Source: HXMU1420-13 sp965229525
GTDB lineage: Bacteria; Bacteroidota; Rhodothermia; Balneolales; Balneolaceae
Assembly (NCBI GenBank): GCA_965229525.1
Contig: OZ245886.1
Location: forward strand, 2,108,001 to 2,172,000
DNA length: 64,000 bases
Direction: 5' to 3'
Position numbers and translations under genes: made by a program. Under the pieces are notes generated by a model that saw only the letters and a list, made by a program, of their open reading frames with translations, did not search any database and was not told the DNA's origin. Below, piece by piece: positions 1-7,504 of the stretch (its first letter is position 1; each line of letters opens with the position of its first letter).

Positions 1-138
1 CGTCGATACTATGCTCGTATTGGCCTTTAAAACTATGCACGATACCCGCGGAATGGATGATTGATTGCTAAAACGATCCGTGGTTGAAAAGTCCCCACTT
101 TCTCCCACATCACTCCACAATGTACCCTTATTTGCCAT
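1..138 (-). CDS. Partial reading frame downstream of metX, unrecognised
   Basis: An ATG at 138 on the minus strand opens a frame of 46 codons that runs off the left edge without a stop (begins MANKGTLWSDVGES). It lies on the same strand as metY and metX, 146 bases past the metX stop, so it could be the third gene of a methionine operon. Homoserine dehydrogenase or a fused aspartokinase would fit the pathway, but I see no aspartokinase or NAD-binding motif in the visible part, so that is only inference. The other two minus frames here contain stops. It could also be a chance open frame. Confidence 0.35.
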   Translation of the reverse strand, partial: MANKGTLWSDVGESGDFSTTDRFSNQSSIPRVSCIVLKANTSIVST

Positions 139-251
139 AATCTGTCAAATAAAATCCACTTGTTGGATTAAAAAAAATCCTAAACTCTAATGTAAAAGGT
201 GTTTGAAGTCAGGAATAAAGCACTGAAAGCTGAAACGACGTAACAAGTTGT

Positions 252-274
252 GGTTTAGTAAAAAGAACTAAACC
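252..274. other. Hairpin downstream of metX
   Basis: GGTTTAGT (252-259) and ACTAAACC (267-274) form a perfect 8-bp stem with a 7-base loop, just beyond the metX stop codon. Neither side is followed by a clear T run, so it is a weak terminator or an mRNA 3'-end stabilising or processing hairpin. The rest of 139-284 shows nothing else I can name. Confidence 0.4.
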
Positions 275-284
275 TAGTACACTT

Positions 285-1331
285 TTAAGCAGATAGGCGA
301 GAAGAAGTTACATTTCGAAATGACTTAAGAGCATTATTTATTTGCTCGAACTCGATGAGAAAAGCGTCATGGCCGTATTTAGATTTTATCTCTCTAAAAG
401 TTGATGTAGAAATCAACTCGGCTAATTCTATTTGTTCATTTATTGGGTATAGGATATCGGAATCAATGCCAATGATTAGTACTGGTATTTGAATTCTTGA
501 CAGAACGGATTTAGCAGTTCCTCGTCCTCGGGCCACATCATGGGAGTCCATCGCTTTGGATAGTGTGATGTAAGAGTTTGCATCAAATCGATCGATAAGC
601 TTCTCTCCTTGATAATTCAAATAGGATTCAACCTCAAAAATATTCTTTTGGATATTCCAATTTCGGCCAAATTTCTGGGCATAATTTTGTGGGCTTCGAT
701 AGGTAATCATTGCCATACTTCTGGCTGCTGCTAGTCCATCAACAGGTGGAGCATCATCAGAATAAAAACCGCCATTCCATTTCGAGTCGGCTTTAATTGC
801 ATTTCTTTGTGCCTGACTAATTCCAATGGCCCAGGCCGAATGCGATTTACCCATAGCCATAAAACAGGCTGATTTTATTCGTGTATCCATTAAACAAAAC
901 TCAAGGGCAACCATCCCGCCCATTGAGCCACCAATTATTAGTTCAATTTCTTGAATTCCAAGTTTATCTAGCAATTGTTGTTCTAAACGAACAATATCAC
1001 GGATCGTTAAATCCGGAAAATCAGCTCGATATTTTTCTCCAGATTGAGGATCGATAGAAGTTGGTCCAACTGACCCGTAACAACTTCCGGGATGATTGAT
1101 ACAAATAACGAAATGCTGCTCTAAATCAATGATACCTCTATCATGAAATAACCCTGAAAACCAATCCTGAGCATCGGCGTTTCCGGTTAAAGCATGAGAG
1201 ATTATAATCACATTACTCTTATCGGCATTAAGTGATCCCCAAGTTTGGTAAACTAGATGAGGCTTGAAGATTAGTTTACCTGACTCAGTAACAAAATCTT
1301 CCTCAGATGTATATGTAAAAATTTCGGTCAT
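285..1331 (-). CDS. metX: Homoserine O-acetyltransferase
   Basis: Transfers an acetyl group from acetyl-CoA to homoserine, making the O-acetylhomoserine used by the neighbouring MetY. The 348-residue protein is an alpha/beta hydrolase of normal MetX length. The nucleophile elbow GGSMGG places the catalytic Ser at 136, the Asp is in SDILYP (D292) and the His in GHDAFLIE (H321). It follows metY on the same strand with a gap of 70 bases, so both are probably expressed from the riboswitch-controlled promoter upstream of metY. The family also contains succinyltransferases; the link to metY favours acetyl transfer. Confidence 0.94.
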   Translation of the reverse strand: MTEIFTYTSEEDFVTESGKLIFKPHLVYQTWGSLNADKSNVIIISHALTGNADAQDWFSGLFHDRGIIDLEQHFVICINHPGSCYGSVGPTSIDPQSGEKYRADFPDLTIRDIVRLEQQLLDKLGIQEIELIIGGSMGGMVALEFCLMDTRIKSACFMAMGKSHSAWAIGISQAQRNAIKADSKWNGGFYSDDAPPVDGLAAARSMAMITYRSPQNYAQKFGRNWNIQKNIFEVESYLNYQGEKLIDRFDANSYITLSKAMDSHDVARGRGTAKSVLSRIQIPVLIIGIDSDILYPINEQIELAELISTSTFREIKSKYGHDAFLIEFEQINNALKSFRNVTSSRLSA

Positions 1332-1401
1332 ATAGTAAAATCTAGAAGTTTGGAAGGATCATGTATCAATCCAACCAAACTTCTTCGATAAGTGAGATTA
1401 A

Positions 1402-2733
1402 TTATGCTACTGTTTCAGAAATCGATTGAAATGCTAATTCAAAGTCTTCGATAATATCATCGATGTGTTCGATTCCTACAGAAACTCTAATCAAGTCAGG
1501 TTTAACACCACTTGCTGCTTGTTCAGCTTCAGAAAGCTGCTGATGCGTTGTTGAAGCGGGATGGATAACCAGCGTTTTAGCATCGCCAACATTCGCTAAA
1601 TGGCTAGCAAGTTTTACATTGTTAATGAAATCTTTGGCCGCATCATACCCGCCCTTAACGCCGAACGTAAGTACAGATCCAAAATGATCGGGAGTAAAGT
1701 ATTTTTTTGCTCGTTCGTGATCGGGGTGTTCTTCTAATCCCGTAAAGTTCACCCAATCAACATCTTCATGATTCTTTAAAAATGATGCTAATTTTAGGGC
1801 GTTTGAGTTATGACGTTCAACTCGTAACGAAAGAGTTTCCAATCCTTGCAGCAATAAAAAGCTATTAAAAGGTGATTGTGATGATCCAAAATCACGTAAA
1901 CCTTCAACTCTAGCGCGAATAGCAAAAGCAATATTTCCAAAGGGGCCATCGGTACCAAAAACTTCCCAGAAATTAAGCCCATGATATCCTGGAGATGGCT
2001 CGCTGAATAATGGATATCGACCATTACCCCAATTGAAATTACCGCCATCAACGATTACACCACCAATTGATGTGCCATGACCACCAATCCATTTAGTAGC
2101 AGAAGCAGTTACAACGTTAGCTCCATGTTCAATAGGGCGTACGATTGCTCCGCCTGCACCAAAAGTATTATCGACAACAAGCGCGATTCCATACTTTTCG
2201 CCAAGTTTAGCCAGTCCTTCAAAATCAGCTACATTCCCTCTTGGATTACCAATCGACTCAACATAAAATGCCTTGGTTTTTTCATCGATGAGCTTCTCAA
2301 AAGCTTCTACTGTATCCTCTTCAGCAAAACGTACGTCGATGCCTAATCTTGGAATCGTAACTTTAAATTGGTTATAAGTTCCACCATATAGGTTTTGCGT
2401 TGAGATAATGTTATCGCCAGCTTCTGCTAAATTTGAAATCGCAAGAAACTGTGCCGCTTGACCTGAGGATGTAGCCAGAGCAGCAACCCCACCTTCCAAT
2501 GCAGCCACACGCTGTTCGAATACATCTGTAGTGGGGTTCATAATTCTAGTATAGATATTCCCAAATTCTCTCAGACCAAACAGATTGGCTGCATGCTCGG
2601 AATCTTTGAAGTTGTAGGATGTGGTCTGATATATCGGAACAGCTCTTGATCCGGTAGTTGGGTCCGGCTGTTGACCTGCATGAAGTTGCAGGGTGTCAAA
2701 TCTTAGTTTTCGTGATGTTAATTCGTTACTCAT
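1402..2733 (-). CDS. metY: O-acetylhomoserine sulfhydrylase (PLP enzyme)
   Basis: Makes homocysteine from O-acetylhomoserine and sulfide, the direct sulfhydrylation route to methionine. The 443-residue protein belongs to the Cys/Met metabolism PLP family (fold type I). SATKWIGGHG gives the PLP lysine K214, VVDNTFG (187-193) supplies the Asp that contacts the pyridine nitrogen, and YTRIMNPT (61-68) is the phosphate-binding region from the partner subunit. The length matches MetY rather than the shorter MetB/MetC. The ATG lies 41 bases after a terminator stem and a SAM-I riboswitch, and further upstream a peptide-type attenuator; metX follows. Confidence 0.95.
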   Translation of the reverse strand: MSNELTSRKLRFDTLQLHAGQQPDPTTGSRAVPIYQTTSYNFKDSEHAANLFGLREFGNIYTRIMNPTTDVFEQRVAALEGGVAALATSSGQAAQFLAISNLAEAGDNIISTQNLYGGTYNQFKVTIPRLGIDVRFAEEDTVEAFEKLIDEKTKAFYVESIGNPRGNVADFEGLAKLGEKYGIALVVDNTFGAGGAIVRPIEHGANVVTASATKWIGGHGTSIGGVIVDGGNFNWGNGRYPLFSEPSPGYHGLNFWEVFGTDGPFGNIAFAIRARVEGLRDFGSSQSPFNSFLLLQGLETLSLRVERHNSNALKLASFLKNHEDVDWVNFTGLEEHPDHERAKKYFTPDHFGSVLTFGVKGGYDAAKDFINNVKLASHLANVGDAKTLVIHPASTTHQQLSEAEQAASGVKPDLIRVSVGIEHIDDIIEDFELAFQSISETVA

Positions 2734-2774
2734 GATCTAGTTATTGTGAATGATTATTTAATGTTTTGTTCAAT

Positions 2775-2807
2775 AAAAAAGCCTCGCTCAGAGAGTCCGA
2801 ACGAGGC
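2775..2807 (-). terminator. Terminator of the SAM-I expression platform
   Basis: On the minus strand GCCTCG (2802-2807) pairs with CGAGGC (2781-2786), followed by a run of six T (2780-2775). The loop segment TTCGGACTC (2793-2801) can instead pair over nine positions, with one G-U, with GAGTTCGAA (2821-2829), which contains the 3' side of riboswitch helix P1. So SAM binding (P1 formed) favours termination, and no SAM favours the antiterminator. Confidence 0.9.
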
Positions 2808-2826
2808 TTTTGCCAAATCTTTCGAA

Positions 2827-2947
2827 CTCATCTTTTCCAAACACAATTTGTGTTGGACAGGATGTAGCACCTTTTCCTGATTTCTTTCAAAATCAAAACG
2901 GTTGCCAAGGCTTCATAGGACCTGATCCCTCCACCTTTCTTAATGAG
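2827..2947 (-). promoter_or_regulatory. SAM-I (S-box) riboswitch controlling metY-metX
   Basis: The minus strand shows the S-box core: P1 5' strand CTCATT, then GGTGGAGGGATCAGG with the GATC kink-turn region, GAAGCCTTGGCAACC of P2, the P3-P4 conserved GGTGCTACATCC, and the closing P1 strand GATGAG. It sits directly upstream of metY and is followed by an antiterminator and terminator pair, so it is an OFF switch that stops transcription when S-adenosylmethionine is plentiful. The match to the class is by eye, but the conserved blocks are in order and correctly spaced. Confidence 0.93.
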
Positions 2948-2990
2948 AATGCAATAACTTTTTTAAAGAACGTTTGAGATTTACTCCAAC

Positions 2991-3026
2991 AAAAAAGCCC
3001 TTAGGAATTGCATTCTAAAGGGCTTT
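2991..3026 (-). terminator. Attenuator terminator downstream of a Cys/Met leader peptide
   Basis: On the minus strand AAAGCCCTT (3018-3026) pairs with AAGGGCTTT (2994-3002). The stem continues after a 2x2 mismatch with four more pairs around a short GCA loop and is followed by six T (2996-2991). Segment 3018-3026 can alternatively pair with AAGGGCTT at 3047-3054, next to the stop codon of the leader frame, which would block this terminator. It lies upstream of the SAM-I aptamer and is a separate decision point. Confidence 0.8.
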
Positions 3027-3052
3027 ATCTACAAAATGATTATATCAAGCCC

Positions 3053-3103
3053 TTAAGTGCGCATCAAACACATACACTTGCGCATACAAGTGGGCTTATT
3101 CAT
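3053..3103 (-). CDS. Cys/Met-rich leader peptide of the metY operon (16 aa)
   Basis: The frame encodes MNKPTCMRKCMCLMRT, with Cys at 6, 10 and 12 and Met at 1, 7, 11 and 14: seven of 16 residues are the two sulfur amino acids that the operon serves. An inner ATG at 3085 would give a 10-residue form. There is no Shine-Dalgarno motif, which is common in this kind of genome. AAGCCC (3092-3097, codons 3-4) can pair with GGGCTT (3047-3052, directly after the stop codon), with TGCGCA/TGCGCA (3079-3084 with 3058-3063) nested inside. The layout is that of trp-type attenuation: stalling at Cys or Met codons would free segment 2 for pairing with segment 3 and prevent termination. Confidence 0.7.
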   Translation of the reverse strand: MNKPTCMRKCMCLMRT

Positions 3104-3237
3104 TCTATATTGGATTGAAAATTTCATTAGCTAAAGCTTACGAGTCATTGAATTGATATACAAGGTCTCTTGAAGTTTTTTTCGACTGGATTGGAAGTTT
3201 TCTTAATCCAATAAGTTAAGTGAATGATTTTATTTAG

Positions 3238-3320
3238 AGAATAATATTCTAGGAAAAGTTGAATACTGATAGTTAGTAGAATAATATTCTGTAAAAATTA
3301 TGTATTCATGATATTATTCT
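3238..3320. promoter_or_regulatory. Repeated AGAATAATATTCT boxes upstream of the met leader
   Basis: AGAATAATATTCT, two 6-base arms around one central base, occurs at 3238-3250 and 3278-3290, exactly 40 bases (about four helical turns) apart. An inverted partial copy, ATATTATTCT, lies at 3311-3320. They fall between the end of the upstream gene and the met leader, where a promoter must be. This suggests a DNA-binding regulator site; the regulator is unknown. A possible Bacteroidota-type promoter, TTG at about 3160 and TAAGCTTTAG at about 3131-3140 on the minus strand, is weak. Confidence 0.4.
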
Positions 3321-3326
3321 GCGCGT

Positions 3327-3947
3327 TCAACGGTCATGAAAACCTTTTCCTGCAAGAATTTTAGGAATTAGCTTCTCAATTCTTGAGAATCTGGTTTTTG
3401 CTTGTTTGGGTTGTGAGAAGTGAAGAATATATCCTCTTTGTCGGCCTGGGGTAAGTGACTCAAAGGCCGTCTTCAATTCTGGATTTGAATCAAAAACAAC
3501 AAGTAGTTCTTCGGGTAAAGGTTCGGGATTTTTTTTGAAAGCTACCTTTAGCCCCGCTTTCTCTATGTCTATAGCTTGTTGTATGTAATCCAGAATAATG
3601 ATTTCCTGATCTTGGACTGTTTCCACCTCGGTGAAAACAAGCCTTCGGTCTGCCTGGGAGCTTTTTCCGGGACTTACTAATACACCATAAGTATCTTTGA
3701 TTAGCGAACCTTTGAAAAAGCCAATTAGAGCATGATTCTTAAGTGCGCTTAACATCAGAATATTTTTTCCTTCAAATGTGTAGCAAGGGTTACTCCATTT
3801 AATCTCTTCTTTTAAACCAGACTTTAAAATGATTTCACGAAGAGCAATTAACTCATCCCGCCAGAAATTTACTTTACATTCCGGTGTACCTACTAATGGG
3901 CATCGCCCGCATCCAATTTCAAGATATTGATCAACACCCGAATCCAT
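3327..3947 (-). CDS. YdeI/OmpD-associated family protein with DUF1801-like domain
   Basis: A 206-residue cytosolic protein. Residues about 30-140 carry the DUF1801/YdhG-like fold signature (KWSNPCYTFEGKNI at 50-63 and GFFKGS), and about 145-205 match the helical YdeI tail (LPEELLVVFDSNPELKTAF, then LTPGRQRGYI). Such proteins are called bacteriocin-protection or OmpD-associated, but their biochemical role is not known. The N-terminus has an extra Cys-rich stretch with Cys at 13, 16 and 24, which could bind a metal; this is inference. It ends 223 bases before the met leader and is probably a separate transcript. Confidence 0.75.
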   Translation of the reverse strand: MDSGVDQYLEIGCGRCPLVGTPECKVNFWRDELIALREIILKSGLKEEIKWSNPCYTFEGKNILMLSALKNHALIGFFKGSLIKDTYGVLVSPGKSSQADRRLVFTEVETVQDQEIIILDYIQQAIDIEKAGLKVAFKKNPEPLPEELLVVFDSNPELKTAFESLTPGRQRGYILHFSQPKQAKTRFSRIEKLIPKILAGKGFHDR

Positions 3948-3984
3948 ATTATAGTTTTACTTTTTTAGCTGATAAGAAATAAAA

Positions 3985-4875
3985 TTAGGTTCGATATCCC
4001 AAATTGCGGACCATGTTTTCTTTTTCTCTCCATTTTTCCCGCACTTTAACATGAAGGTCTAAATACACTTTTCGATCTACAAACGCTTCGATGGATTTAC
4101 GAGCCTCCATGCCCAACTTTTTAATAGCAGCGCCGTGTTTTCCGATGATCATCCCTTTTTGGGATGTGCGGTTAACAATTACTTCTGCATTGATATAATC
4201 CAGATCATCGCGCTCTTCGTATTGGATAACTTCAACGGTGGCCGAGTAAGGTAGTTCTTCGTGATAGAGCAGGAAAAGCTGTTCTCGGATTAATTCGGAA
4301 GCAAAAAATCGTACAGGATGTTCGCTCAATTCATCTTTTGGATAAAACGGTGGGCCTGGTAATATCTGTTTCTTTATCGATTTTATGAGAAGATCGATAC
4401 CTGTATTTTCGAGAGCAGATACAGCAATTGAATCTGAGAATCTAAATTGTTCATTTAATTCAGAATTTACTTTATCAACTGTCTCAGACTTACTTTTGTC
4501 TACTTTATTGATGACTAAAAGAACAGGTTTATGAAATCGCTTCAATTCTTTGAACGCATAATCTGGAATTTCGGCAGCATTCACATCAACAATAAACAGA
4601 ATTAAATCGGCATCTTTTTCTGCTTTTTCAACAAATCGCATCATAGCTTTTTGAAGCTCATACTTTGGGTTGATGATGCCGGGAGTATCTAAAAAGACAA
4701 TTTGTGAATCATCATCTGAATGGATCCCTACAATTTGATGTCGCGTTGTTTGGGCCTTGTGAGTAGCAATTGAGAGCTTTGTACCAAGAATCTGATTCAT
4801 CAAAGTTGATTTACCAGCATTTGGTTTCCCTACAATAGCTACATAGCCAGATTTATGAGGTGTGGAGACACTCAA
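3985..4875 (-). CDS. era: GTPase Era
   Basis: Essential GTPase that binds the 3' end of 16S rRNA during 30S subunit assembly. At 296 residues it is of normal length. G1 is GKPNAGKST (16-24), G3 DTPG (63-66), G4 NKVD (123-126) and G5 SALEN. The C-terminal third is the KH RNA-binding domain, with GMIIGKHGAAIKKLG containing its GxxG loop. The ATG overlaps the end of pdxJ by four bases, so the two are translationally coupled. Confidence 0.96.
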   Translation of the reverse strand: MSVSTPHKSGYVAIVGKPNAGKSTLMNQILGTKLSIATHKAQTTRHQIVGIHSDDDSQIVFLDTPGIINPKYELQKAMMRFVEKAEKDADLILFIVDVNAAEIPDYAFKELKRFHKPVLLVINKVDKSKSETVDKVNSELNEQFRFSDSIAVSALENTGIDLLIKSIKKQILPGPPFYPKDELSEHPVRFFASELIREQLFLLYHEELPYSATVEVIQYEERDDLDYINAEVIVNRTSQKGMIIGKHGAAIKKLGMEARKSIEAFVDRKVYLDLHVKVREKWREKENMVRNLGYRT

Positions 4876-5606
4876 CTCACATCCTCATGGATACTCATCA
4901 CTTCTAAATAAGATTTCACAGTTTTAGGAAGACCAAGAAATAGGGCTTCGCTTATCAGTGCATGTCCAATACTTACTTCATTCAGAAAAGGCACAACTTC
5001 TAATAATGTAGGTAAATTTTGAAGGTTCAATCCGTGCCCGGCATTCACTTTCATGCCTAACTTATGAATAAGTATTGCGGCTTCTCTAAGTCGAACTAAT
5101 TCTTTGTATTGCCCATCTTTTGTAGGGGCATTGGCATAATTTCCAGTGTGTAACTCAACTGCATCGGCGCCAAGTATGTGTGCTTTTTCGATATCATCTT
5201 TAACTGGATCGAGAAATAAACTGATTTCAATCCCTGTAGGTTTTATTGCAGGAAATACTCTTTGTTTAAAATCCTCAAAAACTGCAGACATGTTTAAACC
5301 ACCTTCAGTCGTCAATTCTTCTCGACCTTCGGGTACCAAAGTGCAAAGATGAGGTTTTGTATTTAATAAGATATTGAGCATCTCATCGGTAGCTGCCATC
5401 TCGAAATCAAGCGTGCCTTTTACAGCTTTTTTTAGCTCAACCACATCGCGATCTGAAATATGACGACGATCACCACGCAAATGAAAAACAATACCATGGG
5501 CACCGGCATTTTCACAAACCTTTGCTGCATCGACTGGCCTTGGATATCCCTCACCTCGGGCATTTCGCAATGTTGCAACATGATCTATATTAACTAATAA
5601 ATGCAT
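4872..5606 (-). CDS. pdxJ: Pyridoxine 5'-phosphate synthase
   Basis: Condenses 1-deoxyxylulose 5-phosphate with 3-amino-2-oxopropyl phosphate to form pyridoxine 5'-phosphate (DXP-dependent vitamin B6 pathway). The 244-residue TIM barrel begins with the family signature NIDHVATLRNARG (6-18). It contains FHLRGDRRHI and ends with GLNLQNLP and SIGHALISEALF phosphate-binding segments. It is the first gene of the pdxJ-era pair. B6 supply is relevant to the several PLP enzymes in this window, but no regulatory link is visible. Confidence 0.96.
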   Translation of the reverse strand: MHLLVNIDHVATLRNARGEGYPRPVDAAKVCENAGAHGIVFHLRGDRRHISDRDVVELKKAVKGTLDFEMAATDEMLNILLNTKPHLCTLVPEGREELTTEGGLNMSAVFEDFKQRVFPAIKPTGIEISLFLDPVKDDIEKAHILGADAVELHTGNYANAPTKDGQYKELVRLREAAILIHKLGMKVNAGHGLNLQNLPTLLEVVPFLNEVSIGHALISEALFLGLPKTVKSYLEVMSIHEDVS

Positions 5607-5695
5607 AGAGACAAGTAGTATTTAAGCAATAGACTGATTTAACTTTGAAAATAGTTAATAGTAGCTATATTTATTTCATCAAATTTTTGGGGACG

Positions 5696-6214
5696 ATGAG
5701 ACTGAAACAAATTACGTTGGTATTAATTGCAGGCTTACTATTTACTTCGTGTGGTGTTGTACAAAGAGGAACAATACCCTGGGAGGACACTAATGTAGTA
5801 GAAGGCTCTACTGCAATAGTTCCAATAAATATGTCTCGCTCGGAAAGGGCACTTAGAGATAAACTGGATGATGCTCATCAGGATTGGAAAGGCACGAGAT
5901 ATTTACTCGGTGGAACTAATTCTCGGGGCATAGATTGTTCTGCTTTTATGCAGGTAGTTTATAAGGATTATTTTGGTGTAACTCTACCAAGAACAACCAG
6001 AGAACAAATGGAATTGGGTAATTCTGTTCGTAAAAGAAATATTAAAATAGGTGATCTGGTATTCTTTAAAACCGGTAGAGATACCTATCATGTTGGAGTA
6101 ATGATTAATGGTGTGCAATTCTTACATGCAGGTGTTAGTAATGGTGTAACTATTTCAACCTTGCAAAATCAATATTGGGCAAATACCTATTTAACTACCC
6201 GCCGAATACTCTAG
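5696..6214 (+). CDS. NlpC/P60 family lipoprotein, probable peptidoglycan endopeptidase
   Basis: A 172-residue secreted lipoprotein that probably cuts peptide stems in peptidoglycan. The ATG at 5696, preceded by GGGG, gives a clean lipoprotein signal with the lipid-modified Cys19 in LLFTSC. An upstream in-frame TTG (5645) would bury this signal, so I reject it. The catalytic triad of the family is visible as C81 in DCSAF, H132 in YHVGVM and H144 in LHAG. The size resembles E. coli Spr/MepS. It overlaps the 3' end of the convergent GlmU-like gene by 24 bases. Confidence 0.9.
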   Translation: MRLKQITLVLIAGLLFTSCGVVQRGTIPWEDTNVVEGSTAIVPINMSRSERALRDKLDDAHQDWKGTRYLLGGTNSRGIDCSAFMQVVYKDYFGVTLPRTTREQMELGNSVRKRNIKIGDLVFFKTGRDTYHVGVMINGVQFLHAGVSNGVTISTLQNQYWANTYLTTRRIL

Positions 6215-7396
6215 ATTAAAAATAAATCGCATCATATTGATGTATTCCTGACTTAGCTCAACACCACGTCGTAGCATCATTGCCCTCATAGCTTCAACAG
6301 CTTTATCAAATTCATAAACTTGGGTATCATCACCTAGCCAGGTAAATGAAGGGATAACTTTGGGTGGGAATCCGGTACAAAATATGTTAGAACTCACACC
6401 ACATACTGTTCCGGTATTCAGACTTGTATTTATGGCCGTTTTGGAAAAATCGGCAAAAACAGTTCCCATGAATTGTACACCTTTATCACTCATTTCGCCT
6501 GTATCCCAATTAGGTAAACGAACTTTACTAAAATTGTTTTTTAGGTTCGATATATTTGTTGCTGCACCAAAATTACTCCATTCACCAATAACTGAATTTC
6601 CTGCAAATCCATCGTGTGCTTTATTAGAATATGAATGGAAAATACAATTGTTGATTTCCCCCCCTACTTTACAAACCGGACCAATTGTGGTGCCATTAAA
6701 AATCTTAGCACCCATTTTAATCTCAGTTTTTTGACAAATCGCGCAAGGGCCTTTTATAATTGAACCAGCCTCAATACGTGTATTTTCACCAATATAAACG
6801 GGGCCATCCTCTGCTATTATGATACAACCCGGTTCGACAGTCGCAGATTCATGGATGTAGATTTCATCAGTATTTCTGAGAATTACACTTGGGTCAAATT
6901 TTGTTGCTTTTTCAAATGATGCAGGAAGTAATTTTATATCGAATGCAATTTGCGAGGTATTGTGCGACAATAAATCCCAAACATTTTCTAATGCAATTGG
7001 CTCAAAATCGACTTCGGTTTCAATGGTTCCAGTTGGCAGTTTTTTAGATTCAAGAAGGGAATTTGAATCTTCGGCTGTTACTCTCGAAGCAATTAGTTGT
7101 CCATTTTTTGTTAATGCATGTCCAGGTTTTAAGCTCTGTATAGAAATGTTTAGTTCTGAATTTGGTAAAAACCGGCTATTTATCCAGATATAATCACTGG
7201 TTGCAACAATTTTACCAGTTGGAAAAAGTTGTGATAAATAATCATCTACCTGGCGAGCCCAATGGTCAGGTTTTAACACTTTAATCCACTTTTCCCGTAT
7301 TGTAAAAATGCCAATTCGAAGGTCATCTAACGGCCTTGTAAGAGTGAGCGGTTTAAAATTGGTAGAATACTCGTCAGAAAAGAAACAAATGTTCAT
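6191..7396 (-). CDS. GlmU-like sugar nucleotidyltransferase with acyltransferase helix (Bacteroidota type)
   Basis: A 401-residue two-domain protein of the alternative GlmU type: N-terminal nucleotidyltransferase-like part (RPLDDLRIGIFTIREKW near residue 21) and a C-terminal left-handed beta-helix of hexapeptide repeats at about 180-330, with NKAHDGFAGNSVIGEW in the acyltransferase region. It probably makes UDP-N-acetylglucosamine from glucosamine 1-phosphate. It is divergent from glmS, which makes glucosamine 6-phosphate for the same pathway. The N-terminal domain is diverged from classical GlmU, so its uridylyltransferase activity is inferred from the family and context. Confidence 0.8.
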   Translation of the reverse strand: MNICFFSDEYSTNFKPLTLTRPLDDLRIGIFTIREKWIKVLKPDHWARQVDDYLSQLFPTGKIVATSDYIWINSRFLPNSELNISIQSLKPGHALTKNGQLIASRVTAEDSNSLLESKKLPTGTIETEVDFEPIALENVWDLLSHNTSQIAFDIKLLPASFEKATKFDPSVILRNTDEIYIHESATVEPGCIIIAEDGPVYIGENTRIEAGSIIKGPCAICQKTEIKMGAKIFNGTTIGPVCKVGGEINNCIFHSYSNKAHDGFAGNSVIGEWSNFGAATNISNLKNNFSKVRLPNWDTGEMSDKGVQFMGTVFADFSKTAINTSLNTGTVCGVSSNIFCTGFPPKVIPSFTWLGDDTQVYEFDKAVEAMRAMMLRRGVELSQEYINMMRFIFNLEYSAGS

Positions 7397-7441
7397 AAGA
7401 ATGGTTCAAAAGTTTGGATTAAAATCTAATCTCAACTAATC

Positions 7442-7462
7442 AGATAATACGTTAATTTATCT
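7442..7462. promoter_or_regulatory. Inverted repeat between the GlmU-like gene and glmS
   Basis: AGATAA (7442-7447) and TTATCT (7457-7462) are 6-base inverted arms 9 bases apart in the 108-base divergent promoter region. It is a possible shared operator for amino-sugar genes; with such AT-rich sequence it could also be chance. Confidence 0.25.
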
Positions 7463-7504
7463 TGTTTTCATCAAGTATAAATGGCTATAAACCCCTGTTA
7501 AAGA

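Noticed and set aside
5645..5695. Longer start for the NlpC/P60 lipoprotein
   Set aside because: The TTG start would put 17 residues before the lipoprotein signal; the ATG at 5696 has a G-rich ribosome site and a proper signal peptide.
7397..7504. glmS ribozyme
   Set aside because: The 108-base upstream region is too short and lacks the conserved ribozyme core; this ribozyme is also typical of Firmicutes.
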